A stretch of 64,000 nucleotides of DNA, from contig JAMHXF010000081.1 of assembly GCA_035910535.1 (NCBI GenBank), positions 71,569 to 135,568 of the forward strand, in the 5' to 3' direction. The position numbers and the translations under genes were made by a program. Each line of letters opens with the position of its first letter. The first letter of the stretch is position 1. Below, piece after piece: positions 1 through 10,216 of this stretch. Source of the DNA: Archangium_A sp035910535. Its GTDB lineage: Bacteria; Myxococcota; Myxococcia; Myxococcales; Myxococcaceae. The notes beneath the pieces are model-generated. The model searched no databases. It was not told the DNA's origin and was given only the letters and a program-made list of their open reading frames with translations.

Positions 1-3000
1 CAGATCACCAACCTCTCGGTGACGTCGGTCGAAGAGACCGGGCGTGCCGTCATCTACGTGCGCGCGCTCGACTCGGGTGAAGCCGTGCGCAACGCCACGG
101 TGAAGCTCGAAGGCCTCGCCGGTTCGCCGCTGGTCCCGGTGTCGCAGACGTTCACCACCGACACCGAAGGCCGCGTGACGATTTCGCCGCTCGGCTGGAG
201 CTCCATCAGCCGCGCGTCCATCAGCTCCGGCGACGACGTGCTGGTGCTCGACCCGCGCGAGCGCCTGCCGGTGTTCGCGAACAACCACTGGTCGAGCTCT
301 GACAGCTGGTTGTCATGGCTGCTGGCGAACACCATTCCGTCCGCCATCAACGACACCACGCTGGGCTTCATCTTCCCCGAGCGCGGCATCTACCGGCCGG
401 GCGAGCCGGTGTTCATCAAGGCGTACGTGCGAAACAAGGTGAGCGGCGAGCTGCGCGTGCCCGGAGACCTCAAGCGCTACGGCATTCAAGTCATCGGGCC
501 TGACGGCACCACCTACCCGGTGACGGTGAAGACCTCGCCGCTCGGTGGCCTCGAGGCGACGTTCAAAGAAGCCGACGTGCCGACGGGTGACTACACGTTG
601 TCGCTGTTCGACCAGAACCCCGAGTCGTTCCTCGCGCGCCGCGCGTTCAAGATCGAGGCGTACCGCGTGCCGACGTTCGAGGTGCAGCTCACCGGAGCGC
701 TGCGCGTGCGCAACGACGGCCCGTTCAAGGTCAAGGCGCTGGCCCGCTACTACGCCGGCGGCAACGTCGCGAACCAACCCATCGCGTGGACGGTGACGCA
801 ACGCGCGTACGACTGGGTGCCGAAAGGTCAGCCCGGGTTCCTGTTCGCGAACTCCACGCAGTTCGCGCGCCCCGCTTCGCAGAGCACGCCGGGCGTCACC
901 TCGCAGCAAGGCGAGCTCGACGACAACGGCGCCGCCGACATCACCATCAACCCGCAGCTCGATCTCGACGGCAGCCCGCGCGTGTACCGCTTCGAGGCGA
1001 CCGTCACCGGGCCTGACGAACAACCCGTCACCACCGCGACTGAAGTCAAAGCGCTGCCGTCGTTCGTGCTCGGCCTCAAGGTGCCGCGCTACCTCGAGAA
1101 GGCGACGGAGCTGGTGCCTGAAGTGCTCGCCGTCGGCGTCGACGACAAGCCGTTCAAAGGTCAGGACATTCGCGTTCGGCTCTTCCGCCGCGTGTGGCAC
1201 TCGACGCTGCGCGAGACGAGCTTCGCGACGGGTCAGGCGAGGTACCAGACCGAGCAAGAAGACCTTCAGGTCGCCGAGAAGATCATCCCCTCCGGTACGG
1301 CCGCAGTGAGCCAGAGCTTCCCCATTACCGAGTCGGGGGTGTACGTGGTCGAGCTCTTCGCCCGCGACAAGCTGGGCCGCGTGCAGACGTTGTCGGCAGA
1401 CCTCTACGTCGGCGGGTCGACGCCGCAGTCGTGGCAGAAGTCGCGCGACGGCGTCTTCGAGCTCAAGCCCGACAAGAAGTCGTACGTGCCCGGCGACGTC
1501 GCGCACGTGCTGGTGCAGAGCCCGTACGCCACCGGCCGCGCGCTCGTCGTCATCGAAGAGCCCGCCGGAAACCGCTACGTGTGGAAGGACATTTCAGGCT
1601 CGAAGGCCGTCATCGACGTACCCATCACCGACCGCTTCGTGCCGAACATTCCCCTGCACGTGGTGTTGATGCGCGGCCGCCTCGGCGAAGGGAAGACCGA
1701 CGACGCGCGCTACAAGCCGGCGACCGTCGCCTCGTCAGTCGACCTGACCGTGGAGCCGTCGAAGAACCTGGTGCTGGTGAACGTGAAGCACCCCGAGCAG
1801 GCGCGGCCCGGCACGAAGCACGACTTCGTGGTGACGCTCACCGACGATCAGAAGAAGCCCGTCGGCGGTGAAGTCACGCTGTGGCTCGTCGACGAAGCGG
1901 TGCTCTCGCTCGCAAAAGAAGGCTCGCTCGACCCGTTGACGGAGCTCATTCGTCGCAACCAGCGCGCGGTCAGCATTCGTGACTCGCGCAACCTCGTCAT
2001 CGGGCGCGTCTCGGAGCTCGAAGAAGAGCCCGGCGGCGACGGCGGCGATGAAGACGAAGCGAACGGCGGCAAGCGCATGGTGCGCAAGAACTTCCAGACG
2101 GTGCCGTACTACGCGGCGACGTTAACCGTGCCCGCGAGCGGGAAGCTGACCGTGCCCGTGCAGCTGTCTGACGATTTGACGACGTTCCGGGTGCGCGCCG
2201 TGGCCGTCTCGGGAGGCACGCGCTTCGGCATGAAGCAGAGCTCGCTCAAGGTGCGCTTGCCGGTGCTGGTGCAGCCGCAGCTGCCGCGCTTCGTGCGCAT
2301 GGGCGACAGCTTCTGGCCCGGTGCGGTGGCGCGCCTGGTCGAAGGCAGCGAAGGCGCTGGCGTGGTCGACATCAAGATCACCGGCGCCATCGAAGGCAAG
2401 GCGCAGAGCCAGGAGAAGATCGACCTCAAAGCCAACAAGGCGCTCTCGGTGCTGACGCCGGCGACGGTGAAGAACGTCACCACCGGCAAAGACTCAGCCG
2501 TCACCGTGCGCGTCGACGTCACGCGGCTCTCCGACAAAGCGGGCGACGCGTTCGAGGTGAAGTTGCCGCTGCTGCCCGACCGCGCCATCGAGAAGCGCGC
2601 GCTGTTCACGACGTTCAACGTCGGCAAAGCGAACGCGCCCGACTTCCCCGAGAAGCCGCGCGCGGGCACCGGCAGTCAGCAGCTCGTCTTCACCAATGAG
2701 CCGGGGCTGCTCGAGCTGGCCAGCGGCCTCGAGTACCTCTCGGCGTACCCGCACGGCTGTCTCGAGCAGCGCATGTCGCAGGTCTCGCCGGAGCTCGCGC
2801 TCGGTGGGTTGCTCAAGAAGCTCGAGCTCGACACGCGCTTCACGCCGCAGGTGCAGGCGTCGGTGCGCCGCATTCTCGACGAGTTGAAGCAGCACCAGGA
2901 CGAGCAGGGCTTCTATTCGTACTGGCCCGGCGGGCGCGGCGACATCGCGCTCACGGCGCAGGGCGTGGAGTTCATGGTGGCCGCGAAGAAGTCGGGCATC

Positions 3001-4215
3001 ACCGTCGACGACGCGACGTTGCGCCGCGCGATGGACGCGCTCAAGCGCGTGCTGCGCACCGACTTCAACGGGCTGTGGGCTGACTACCGCTACAACCAGC
3101 AGACCGCTGCGCTGCGGGCGCTCGGCGCGGCGGGCGAGCTCGACGAGAACTACCTCGTGGAGCTGTACACGCGCCGCAAGTCGATGGACGCCTCGTCGCT
3201 CGCGGATCTCACCAGCGCGATGTCGTCGCGCCCCAACACGTTCACCACCAACCTCGCGTCACTGAAGACGGAGCTGTGGGACGCGACGGTCTTCAAGCTG
3301 ATCAACGGCAAGCAGGTGTTCGACGGCGTGCGCGGAGATCGCCCGGCGTGGAACGGCGCGTACCTGGGCTCCTCAGGCGCGACGACGGCGGCCGTGTGGG
3401 AGGCGCTGCTGCGCGTCGACCCGGCGAGCGACAAGCACCCCATGATTCGTGACGCCCTGCTCTCGCGCGCGAACGCGACGACGGGCTTCGGCAGCACGTA
3501 CTCGAACCGCCGCGCCATCGCGGCCCTCGGCGTGTACCTCGAGAAGAGCACCACGCCGCAGCCGAAGACGACGGTGGCTGTGGCCGGCGCGAGCGACGTG
3601 GTGCTCGAAGGCACGAAGCGCGCGGGGCGCCGCACCATCGAAGGTGACGCGGCGCTGGCGCTCACGGTGTCGGGTGGCCCGGTCAATGCGCGCGTGCAGC
3701 AGAAGTACCTGCCCGCGAGCCCCGGCGACTCGGTGCAGCCGAAGAAAGACGGCTTCATCGTCTCGCGCTCGCTCACGTGGCTGCACTCCGACGGCTCGGC
3801 CAACACGCACCACGACGACAAGGCGAGCGCCTCGTTGTCGGTGCCGCTGGGTGAGGTGCTCGAAATTCACGCGCAGCTGGTGACCGATGAGGTGCGTCAT
3901 CACGTGGCGCTGGTGGTGCCCTTCGCCGCCGGCCTCGAGCCGATGAACCCGAACCTCGAGACGGCGAGCAGCGACGCCAGGCCGAGCCAGAGTGACTCGA
4001 TTGCCCCGACCTACGTGCAGCGGATGGACGGAGAGGTTCGCTACTACTTCACCGAGCTGCCGCGCGGCACGCACACGTTCCACTTCAGGGTGCGGGCGAG
4101 CAGCGAGGGCAGCTTCGTTCACCCGCCTCCGTACGCCGAGATGATGTACCGCGAAGAAGTGCGCGGGCGTGGGGCGGGCATGCGCGTGGTGGTGACGGGC
4201 GGTCACCAGAAGTGA
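1..4215 (+). CDS. Alpha-2-macroglobulin family protein, 5'-partial
   Basis: The reading frame is open from base 1, so the N-terminus, including the expected lipoprotein signal, lies outside the window; 1404 residues are visible. Bacterial alpha-2-macroglobulins are periplasmic, membrane-anchored protease traps. The thioester motif Cys-Leu-Glu-Gln is encoded at 2758-2769, preceded by Tyr-Pro-His-Gly, as in the YfhM class. Upstream are repeated MG-type beta domains, with the bait and A2M core around 1780-2300. Downstream is the all-helical thioester domain (about 2690-3540), then a receptor-binding-like C-terminus. The stop overlaps the GTG start of pbpC by 4 nt. The A2M-PBP1C pairing is a known conserved arrangement and suggests a joint role in envelope defence and repair after peptidoglycan breach. 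Confidence 0.95.
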   Translation, partial: QITNLSVTSVEETGRAVIYVRALDSGEAVRNATVKLEGLAGSPLVPVSQTFTTDTEGRVTISPLGWSSISRASISSGDDVLVLDPRERLPVFANNHWSSSDSWLSWLLANTIPSAINDTTLGFIFPERGIYRPGEPVFIKAYVRNKVSGELRVPGDLKRYGIQVIGPDGTTYPVTVKTSPLGGLEATFKEADVPTGDYTLSLFDQNPESFLARRAFKIEAYRVPTFEVQLTGALRVRNDGPFKVKALARYYAGGNVANQPIAWTVTQRAYDWVPKGQPGFLFANSTQFARPASQSTPGVTSQQGELDDNGAADITINPQLDLDGSPRVYRFEATVTGPDEQPVTTATEVKALPSFVLGLKVPRYLEKATELVPEVLAVGVDDKPFKGQDIRVRLFRRVWHSTLRETSFATGQARYQTEQEDLQVAEKIIPSGTAAVSQSFPITESGVYVVELFARDKLGRVQTLSADLYVGGSTPQSWQKSRDGVFELKPDKKSYVPGDVAHVLVQSPYATGRALVVIEEPAGNRYVWKDISGSKAVIDVPITDRFVPNIPLHVVLMRGRLGEGKTDDARYKPATVASSVDLTVEPSKNLVLVNVKHPEQARPGTKHDFVVTLTDDQKKPVGGEVTLWLVDEAVLSLAKEGSLDPLTELIRRNQRAVSIRDSRNLVIGRVSELEEEPGGDGGDEDEANGGKRMVRKNFQTVPYYAATLTVPASGKLTVPVQLSDDLTTFRVRAVAVSGGTRFGMKQSSLKVRLPVLVQPQLPRFVRMGDSFWPGAVARLVEGSEGAGVVDIKITGAIEGKAQSQEKIDLKANKALSVLTPATVKNVTTGKDSAVTVRVDVTRLSDKAGDAFEVKLPLLPDRAIEKRALFTTFNVGKANAPDFPEKPRAGTGSQQLVFTNEPGLLELASGLEYLSAYPHGCLEQRMSQVSPELALGGLLKKLELDTRFTPQVQASVRRILDELKQHQDEQGFYSYWPGGRGDIALTAQGVEFMVAAKKSGITVDDATLRRAMDALKRVLRTDFNGLWADYRYNQQTAALRALGAAGELDENYLVELYTRRKSMDASSLADLTSAMSSRPNTFTTNLASLKTELWDATVFKLINGKQVFDGVRGDRPAWNGAYLGSSGATTAAVWEALLRVDPASDKHPMIRDALLSRANATTGFGSTYSNRRAIAALGVYLEKSTTPQPKTTVAVAGASDVVLEGTKRAGRRTIEGDAALALTVSGGPVNARVQQKYLPASPGDSVQPKKDGFIVSRSLTWLHSDGSANTHHDDKASASLSVPLGEVLEIHAQLVTDEVRHHVALVVPFAAGLEPMNPNLETASSDARPSQSDSIAPTYVQRMDGEVRYYFTELPRGTHTFHFRVRASSEGSFVHPPPYAEMMYREEVRGRGAGMRVVVTGGHQK

Positions 4216-6620
4216 AGTCGTCGCCACAAGCTCCCTCTCCCTGCGAAAGCGGGGAGAGGGTTGGGGAGAGAGGCAAACACCGCCGCCGCGCGCTCGCGCT
4301 GCTGTTCATCGCAGTCGCACTCACGGCCCTGGCGACCCGCCTCGACGGCGCGCTGCACCACCGCCAGCCCTCACACCTGCTGCTCGACCGCACCGGCCGA
4401 TTCCTCGGTGAAGTCCCCGGCAGCAACGACGCGTGGGGCTACTGGCCGGTGCCCGACGTGCTGCCGACCAAGGTCGTCGTCACTACGCTCGAGACCGAAG
4501 ACCGCAACTTCTACGAGCACGCCGGCGTCCACTTCCCCTCCATCGCGCGCGCGGCCTGGCAGAACCTGCGCAGTCAACGCGTCATCTCCGGCGCGTCGAC
4601 GATTCCGATGCAGCTCGCGCGGTTGCAGCACCCGCGCCGCCGCACGTTCATCTCGAAGGCCATCGAAGCGAGCGAGGCGCTGTTCCTCATTCACAACCAC
4701 GGCCACGAAGCGGTGCTGCGCCACTACCTGACGGTCGCCCCCTACGGGAACCGCTGCCAGGGCGTGGTGCGCGCGGCGCGGCTCTACTTCGACAAGCCCA
4801 TCGACGACCTGTCGTGGTTGCAGGCGGCCTACCTCGCCGCGCTGCCACAGCAACCGGGCCGCATGTCTCCGTGGAACGAAGCGGGCCACCGCCTCGCGCT
4901 CAACCGTGCGCGCCGAATCTTGAAGCAGCTCCACGGTCGCGGGCTGCTCACCGACGAAGATCTGCGCGTCGCGCTCAACTCCGACTTGAAGGTCGTCCCT
5001 CGACCGCGCCGAAACGTCGAGGCGATGCACTTCCTGCTCGCGGCGGCCAAGCAGGTGCGCGGCGCTGCGCAGGTCATGCACCGCACCACGCTCGATCTCG
5101 ACGTACAGACGCTCACGCACCGGGCGCTCACCGAGAACCTCTCGCGCGTGCGCGGCCTGGGCGCCAGCAACACCGCAGGCCTCGTCGTCGACGTCGTCAC
5201 CGGTGACGTGCTCGCGGCGGTGGGCAGCGCCGACTACTTCGAGCTCGAGGCACGCGGCGCCATCGACTACCTGTCGACGCGGCGCTCACCGGGCTCCGCG
5301 CTCAAGCCCTTCATCTACGGCCTCGCGCTCGAGAAAGGCACGCACACCGCGGCCACGGTGCTCGCCGACACGCCGGTCGAATTCGAAACACCGAATGGTG
5401 GCCTGTGGGCGCCCGAGAACATCACGCACACCTTCCTCGGCCCCATGCTGCTGCGTGAGGCGCTCGGCAACTCGCGCAACATTCCGGCGCTGCGCGTGCT
5501 TGCAGACGTCGGCGTCGACGAGGCGCTCGCGCGCTTCGAGCGCGGCGGTGTGCAAGGCGTCCGCTACGCCCCCGAAGCGTACGGGCTCTCGCTGGCCATC
5601 GGCGCGCTGCCCGTCACGCCGAATGAGCTCGCGGAGCTGTACACCGGGCTCGCCAATCGCGGGCAGACGGTGCCGCTCAGGCGCTTCCTCGACGAAGCGC
5701 CAGGTGACGGCGGCCGCATTCTGTCGACCGACGCCGCGCAGCTCGTGGCGCACATTCTCGCCGACCCGAAGGCGCGGCGCCCCGCCTTCCCCAGCACCGG
5801 GCCGCTCGAGTTTGCGCACGCGGTCTCGGTGAAGACCGGCACCAGCCAGGGCTACCGCGACGCGTGGGCCGTGGCCTTCGACGATCGCCTGCTCGTCGTG
5901 AGCTGGCTGGGCAACCACGACTGGCGCCGCATGAACCTCGCGTCGGGAGCCACGGCCGCCGCGCCCGCCGTGCACCGAATTCTCGAGAGCGTTTCACCCA
6001 CGCGCCTGCCGCACCTCGCGTTGCCGATGGAGCGCCCGCTGCCGTCATCGCTGCTCAAGCGGGAGGTCTGCGCGATTTCAGGCGGCGTTCCCGGCGAAGG
6101 GTGCACGCATACGAAGTCGGAGTGGTTCATCGCCGGCACCGAGCCACACGAGAGCTGCCCGTTTCACGTCTCGGTGCCCATCGACGTGCGCAACGGGCTG
6201 CGCGCGAAGGCGTCATGCCCCGAGCAGTACGTGCAGAAGCGCCAGCTGCTCGACCTGCCCGAGACCTACGAGCCGTGGGCGCGCAAGCAACGCCTCACCA
6301 CCGCGCCGACGGCCTTCTCACCGCTGTGCCCGACGGGCGAAGACGGCCCCGCCCGCATCACGATTCGCGAGCCGCGCACGCGCAGCCGCTACCTCTTCGA
6401 CCCCGACACGCCGCGCGCGCTCTCGACGGTGCGCTTCAGCGCGTCGGTGTCACCGGCGAACGAAGAGATCGTCTGGTTGGTCGACGGAACACCGGTGGGT
6501 CGCGTGGGCTACCCGCACGAGCTCCGCTGGCCGATGACCCCCGGTCGCCACGTCATTCGCGCGCGCCTCGCGCAGTCAGGTGAGACGACCGCTGCGGTCA
6601 CCGTCACCGTCGACGATTGA
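4212..6620 (+). CDS. pbpC: Penicillin-binding protein 1C (bifunctional peptidoglycan synthase)
   Basis: An 802-residue class A PBP. After a short basic N-terminus and one membrane segment (about residues 28-45) comes a GT51 glycosyltransferase with the EDRNF motif (from about residue 96) and GASTIPMQ. A transpeptidase follows with Ser362-Ala-Leu-Lys (SxxK), Ser-Arg-Asn (SxN) and Lys541-Thr-Gly (KTG). The C-terminal 90 or so residues match the beta-domain found at the end of PBP1C proteins. It polymerises and crosslinks peptidoglycan at the periplasmic face. The GTG start overlaps the A2M stop (GTGA); no other ATG or GTG lies before the membrane segment. Odd: the first 20 or so residues are encoded by a REP-like palindrome. 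The next gene converges with no spacer. Confidence 0.95.
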   Translation: MKSSPQAPSPCESGERVGERGKHRRRALALLFIAVALTALATRLDGALHHRQPSHLLLDRTGRFLGEVPGSNDAWGYWPVPDVLPTKVVVTTLETEDRNFYEHAGVHFPSIARAAWQNLRSQRVISGASTIPMQLARLQHPRRRTFISKAIEASEALFLIHNHGHEAVLRHYLTVAPYGNRCQGVVRAARLYFDKPIDDLSWLQAAYLAALPQQPGRMSPWNEAGHRLALNRARRILKQLHGRGLLTDEDLRVALNSDLKVVPRPRRNVEAMHFLLAAAKQVRGAAQVMHRTTLDLDVQTLTHRALTENLSRVRGLGASNTAGLVVDVVTGDVLAAVGSADYFELEARGAIDYLSTRRSPGSALKPFIYGLALEKGTHTAATVLADTPVEFETPNGGLWAPENITHTFLGPMLLREALGNSRNIPALRVLADVGVDEALARFERGGVQGVRYAPEAYGLSLAIGALPVTPNELAELYTGLANRGQTVPLRRFLDEAPGDGGRILSTDAAQLVAHILADPKARRPAFPSTGPLEFAHAVSVKTGTSQGYRDAWAVAFDDRLLVVSWLGNHDWRRMNLASGATAAAPAVHRILESVSPTRLPHLALPMERPLPSSLLKREVCAISGGVPGEGCTHTKSEWFIAGTEPHESCPFHVSVPIDVRNGLRAKASCPEQYVQKRQLLDLPETYEPWARKQRLTTAPTAFSPLCPTGEDGPARITIREPRTRSRYLFDPDTPRALSTVRFSASVSPANEEIVWLVDGTPVGRVGYPHELRWPMTPGRHVIRARLAQSGETTAAVTVTVDD
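4233..4260. repeat. REP-like palindromic element inside the pbpC N-terminus
   Basis: A perfect 9-bp inverted repeat (4233-4241 and 4252-4260, ccctctccc/gggagaggg) encloses a 10-base loop that itself pairs as gcgaaagc. It continues into a ttggggagagag tail. This is the form of the widespread proteobacterial intergenic palindromes of the type 'ccctctccc-gcgaaagcg-gggagagggttgggg'. Here it lies just after the pbpC start and is translated in frame. Family assignment is from memory of that sequence class. Confidence 0.7.
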
Positions 6621-7007
6621 TCAGGCTGACATCGCCTCGAGCTCCGGCGCCAGCGACGCCTCGCCGAGCACCGAGGCGCGAAGCAACACGCTCCAGCCCT
6701 GCAGCATCGACTTCTCGATGAGCAACGCGTCGATGGTCTCGTCGTTGAGCACCGCGCGCGCCTCGGGCAACGACGTCGACTCGGCGACCTCGACCACGCG
6801 CTGCATCGGCAGCATGCGCACCGGCGCTTCAGGCAGCCGCGGCGCCAACCGCATCACCGCGTCACGCCGCACCAGCCCCAGCACCGTTTGGTCTTCATTG
6901 AGCACCAGCACGACCTCAAAACGGCCGGCTTGAAGCATGTCAGCGACGACCCAAAGGGGCGCAGACTCGACGACGACAGCGGCAGACGTAGCGGAGACGT
7001 TCAGCAT
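6621..7007 (-). CDS. CBS-domain protein
   Basis: A 128-residue cytoplasmic protein made almost entirely of one divergent CBS pair. The first repeat contains 'VLVLNEDQTVLGLVRRDAV', a typical CBS beta-strand, beta-strand, helix pattern. The second ends with 'IDALLIEKSMLQGWSVLL'. CBS pairs bind adenine nucleotides and act as regulatory modules. With no attached catalytic domain, this is a stand-alone sensor of unknown partner. Its stop codon directly abuts that of pbpC on the other strand, so the genes converge with no room for a separate terminator. The ATG start at 7005-7007 is the only reasonable one. Confidence 0.75.
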   Translation of the reverse strand: MLNVSATSAAVVVESAPLWVVADMLQAGRFEVVLVLNEDQTVLGLVRRDAVMRLAPRLPEAPVRMLPMQRVVEVAESTSLPEARAVLNDETIDALLIEKSMLQGWSVLLRASVLGEASLAPELEAMSA

Positions 7008-7067
7008 GTGACGCGTCTCGAAGCATGTTTCAGGCCGCGCAGAACCTCATGAACTTGCTGCGCACCT

Positions 7068-7128
7068 GGTGGGTCACCACAAACCTGATTCCCGAGTTGC
7101 GAGTTTCAAAAGTGAAATGTGACCCACC
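7068..7128. promoter_or_regulatory. Spaced perfect inverted repeat upstream of the CBS gene
   Basis: ggtgggtcac at 7068-7077 is exactly complementary to gtgacccacc at 7119-7128, with 41 bases between, in the 123-bp gap between two minus-strand genes. It could be a large-loop stem in the lipoprotein transcript's 3' end or a paired operator for the CBS gene promoter. There is no T-tract, so it does not look like an intrinsic terminator. The function is unknown. Confidence 0.4.
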
Positions 7129-7130
7129 TC

Positions 7131-7682
7131 TCACCTGTCAGCGGCGAGCAGCGCGTCCCATGCGCGGGTGACCTCGGCTTCACGCGCCAGCACGGCGCGC
7201 ACGGACTCGCCACCGAACTCCAGCTCGACCGGCGCCAACGACACGGGCGGTGACTTCGCCTGCAGATCGCTGACCGCCGCTTCAGCCTTCGCGCGTTGCT
7301 CGGGCGAGAGCTGCGCGAGGCCGTCTTTGAAGTGCGAGAGCGCTTCGGCGCCGGAGATCTTCGCCACGTTCCGCTCGGCGACGACGGCGGCCACCACCGC
7401 TTCGACGCGGTCGGCGTCATTCGACGAGAGCCCGACTTCACGCAGCAGCTTCGCCTCGTCACGCGCGCGCCCACGCACGTCGAGGCCGCCATCGGGCACC
7501 GGCAGCGCCGTCACCAACGCCTGCCAACGCAGCCACGCGTCGACCTTCGAGCTCGTCACCTGCGCGCCGGCGTCGGGCGTGGCGACCTGCGACCCACCGG
7601 CGTCGACCACCACGACGGCAGCGGGGTTCGGGCACGCAGCGAGCGCGGCGGCGAGCAGCAAGGAGAATCGACGGGCGAGCAT
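7131..7682 (-). CDS. Small hypothetical lipoprotein
   Basis: A 183-residue protein. The start at 7680-7682 was chosen because it gives a clean lipoprotein signal: Met-Leu-Ala-Arg-Arg, a hydrophobic core, then Leu-Ala-Ala-Cys. Longer in-frame readings would have an Arg-rich, non-signal N-terminus overlapping the divergent sixA. After the lipidated Cys comes a short 'VDAGGS...PDAG' linker, then a mostly helical domain rich in Ala, Glu and Arg with no recognised motif. It probably sits in the envelope. No function can be assigned. The gap to sixA (70 bp) must hold both divergent promoters. Confidence 0.7.
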   Translation of the reverse strand: MLARRFSLLLAAALAACPNPAAVVVVDAGGSQVATPDAGAQVTSSKVDAWLRWQALVTALPVPDGGLDVRGRARDEAKLLREVGLSSNDADRVEAVVAAVVAERNVAKISGAEALSHFKDGLAQLSPEQRAKAEAAVSDLQAKSPPVSLAPVELEFGGESVRAVLAREAEVTRAWDALLAADR

Positions 7683-7752
7683 CGGCGCCGAAGCTCGCAC
7701 ACGCGCAAGGGAGTCGCGCGGGGGAAGCGCTTCTGACAATCTGGTTTTCCCG

Positions 7753-8259
7753 ATGAAGATCATTCTGGTTCGCCACGGAGACGCCGACGCCGACATCCCC
7801 GACGGACTGGACGATGAGGCCCGGCCGCTGACGACACGCGCCCGCCTCGCGTTGCCGGGCCACTTCGCGCCGCTCGCCACGCGCATCGCCGCGCCCAACA
7901 TCATCTACATGAGCCCGCTCGTGCGCGCGGTGCAGACGGCCACGTTGCTCTCACAGGCGCTCGCGTACGACGGCCCGCTGCGCACCACGCGCACGCTCTT
8001 CCCTGACGGCCCGGTGGGCGCGCTCGAAGGGCTGCTCGCGAACCACGCCGGTGAGACGGTGGTGCTCGTCGGTCATCAGCCGTCGATGGGCGCCGCCGCG
8101 GCGCACTTTCTGGGCCTCGGCGCGTTCCCCAGGCCGGTGCAGCCGGGCACGGTCATCGCGCTCGAGCGCGGCGAAGGTGAAGGCAACGGCTCGCGGCTGC
8201 TCTTCTACGCCGCGCCCGGGCAGCCGGTGGTGGAAGCGCTCCCGCTTGACACCGAGTGA
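7753..8259 (+). CDS. sixA: Phosphohistidine phosphatase SixA-like
   Basis: A 168-residue histidine phosphatase (phosphoglycerate mutase-like) fold. The catalytic motif Leu-Val-Arg7-His8-Gly9 is at the N-terminus and the second active-site histidine is in 'VVLVGHQPSMG' (about residues 101-111). This compact RHG layout matches SixA, which removes phosphate from phosphohistidine in phosphotransfer proteins. The ATG at 7753 places the RHG motif at residue 7, as is standard. An upstream extension reads antisense to the lipoprotein gene. cyaY begins 22 bp downstream, so the two may be cotranscribed. Substrate is inferred from family only. Confidence 0.85.
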   Translation: MKIILVRHGDADADIPDGLDDEARPLTTRARLALPGHFAPLATRIAAPNIIYMSPLVRAVQTATLLSQALAYDGPLRTTRTLFPDGPVGALEGLLANHAGETVVLVGHQPSMGAAAAHFLGLGAFPRPVQPGTVIALERGEGEGNGSRLLFYAAPGQPVVEALPLDTE

Positions 8260-8281
8260 TGCGGGCGTGACACAGCCCGGC

Positions 8282-8602
8282 ATGGACGCCGCCTATTCCG
8301 CTTCTGTTGCTTCGTTCTTCAAGCGCCTCGTGGCGGCTGTCGACGCCGTCGACCCCGATCTCCTCGAATGTGATGCGACGGGCGACATGGTGACCATCAC
8401 CGCGTCGAAGACGGGCACGAAGGTCATCGTGAACACGCAGCGCGCGGTCTCGCAGATCTGGGTCGCAGGCAAAGGTGAAGGCGTGCACTTCTCGCGCGCC
8501 GCCGACGGCCGCTGGTTCGACGACAAGAACAAGGGCCTCGAGCTGAGCGCCTGGGTCGCCGAGTGCCTGCGCGAAGCGTCAGGCGTCTCGGTTTCAATCT
8601 GA
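8282..8602 (+). CDS. cyaY: Iron donor protein CyaY (bacterial frataxin)
   Basis: A 106-residue protein, the usual length of CyaY. It shows the frataxin pattern: an N-terminal helix with acidic residues ('AVDAVDPDLLECDATGD'), strands with 'VIVNTQRAVSQIWVA', then 'GVHFSRAADGRWFDD' and a C-terminal helix. Frataxins bind iron through the acidic helix and modulate Fe-S cluster assembly on the IscS/IscU machinery in the cytoplasm. The start at 8282 (ATG) fits family length; a GTG at 8267 would add five residues. The 3' end converges with serA two bases away. Confidence 0.85.
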   Translation: MDAAYSASVASFFKRLVAAVDAVDPDLLECDATGDMVTITASKTGTKVIVNTQRAVSQIWVAGKGEGVHFSRAADGRWFDDKNKGLELSAWVAECLREASGVSVSI

Positions 8603-8604
8603 CG

Positions 8605-9822
<1,218 letters not shown>

Positions 9823-9861
9823 GTGTCTCCGTAAGTAGCGCGACGCGTCACAGACGCAAGC

Positions 9862-10197
9862 TCAGTTGAGGTAGCGCGGGCCTTTGGGCCCTGCCGCGCG
9901 GGCTTCGAGCAGGTCGAGGCCCTGGCGGGTGAGGATGAAGCGGACTTCACCCTTGCCTCGTTCGGTCTCGAGTGCTGCTTCGAAGACCGGGCCGACGATG
10001 GTGCCGACCACGGCTTCTTTCTGCGAGTTCTTCACCTGCCCGTGCGCGAGACCGTGGTCGATGACGCCCACCGAATCACCGCGCTGGTACAGGTCCATCG
10101 CGATGCGGTGCAGCGCCAACGCGAGGTCCTCTTCGAGCGGGAAGCTGCTGAAGAGGACCGAGATGAGCACCCACGAAGGCGTTGCGTCGGCTGACAT
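9862..10197 (-). CDS. Hypothetical protein, 111 aa
   Basis: Not recognised. The protein is soluble, with mixed alpha/beta character and no signal peptide or Cys pair. The N-terminal half is helical ('DLALALHRIAMDLYQRGDS'). The middle contains a glycine/valine-rich stretch 'VVGTIVGPVFEAALE', and the C-terminus ends 'GPKGPRYLN'. The reading frame is well supported by codon use (G/C third positions throughout). It sits between serA (39 bp upstream in genome order) and the pirin gene on the same strand. Cotranscription with serA is unlikely to say much about function. Confidence 0.7.
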   Translation of the reverse strand: MSADATPSWVLISVLFSSFPLEEDLALALHRIAMDLYQRGDSVGVIDHGLAHGQVKNSQKEAVVGTIVGPVFEAALETERGKGEVRFILTRQGLDLLEARAAGPKGPRYLN

Positions 10198-10216
10198 CGC
10201 CCGGAGTGAGTAACCC

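Noticed and set aside
313..4227. Long minus-strand and shifted reading frames opposite many genes (e.g. opposite A2M, HrpB and transketolase)
   Set aside because: Arg/Ala/His-rich composition typical of antisense frames in GC-rich DNA. No motifs, signals or ribosome sites.
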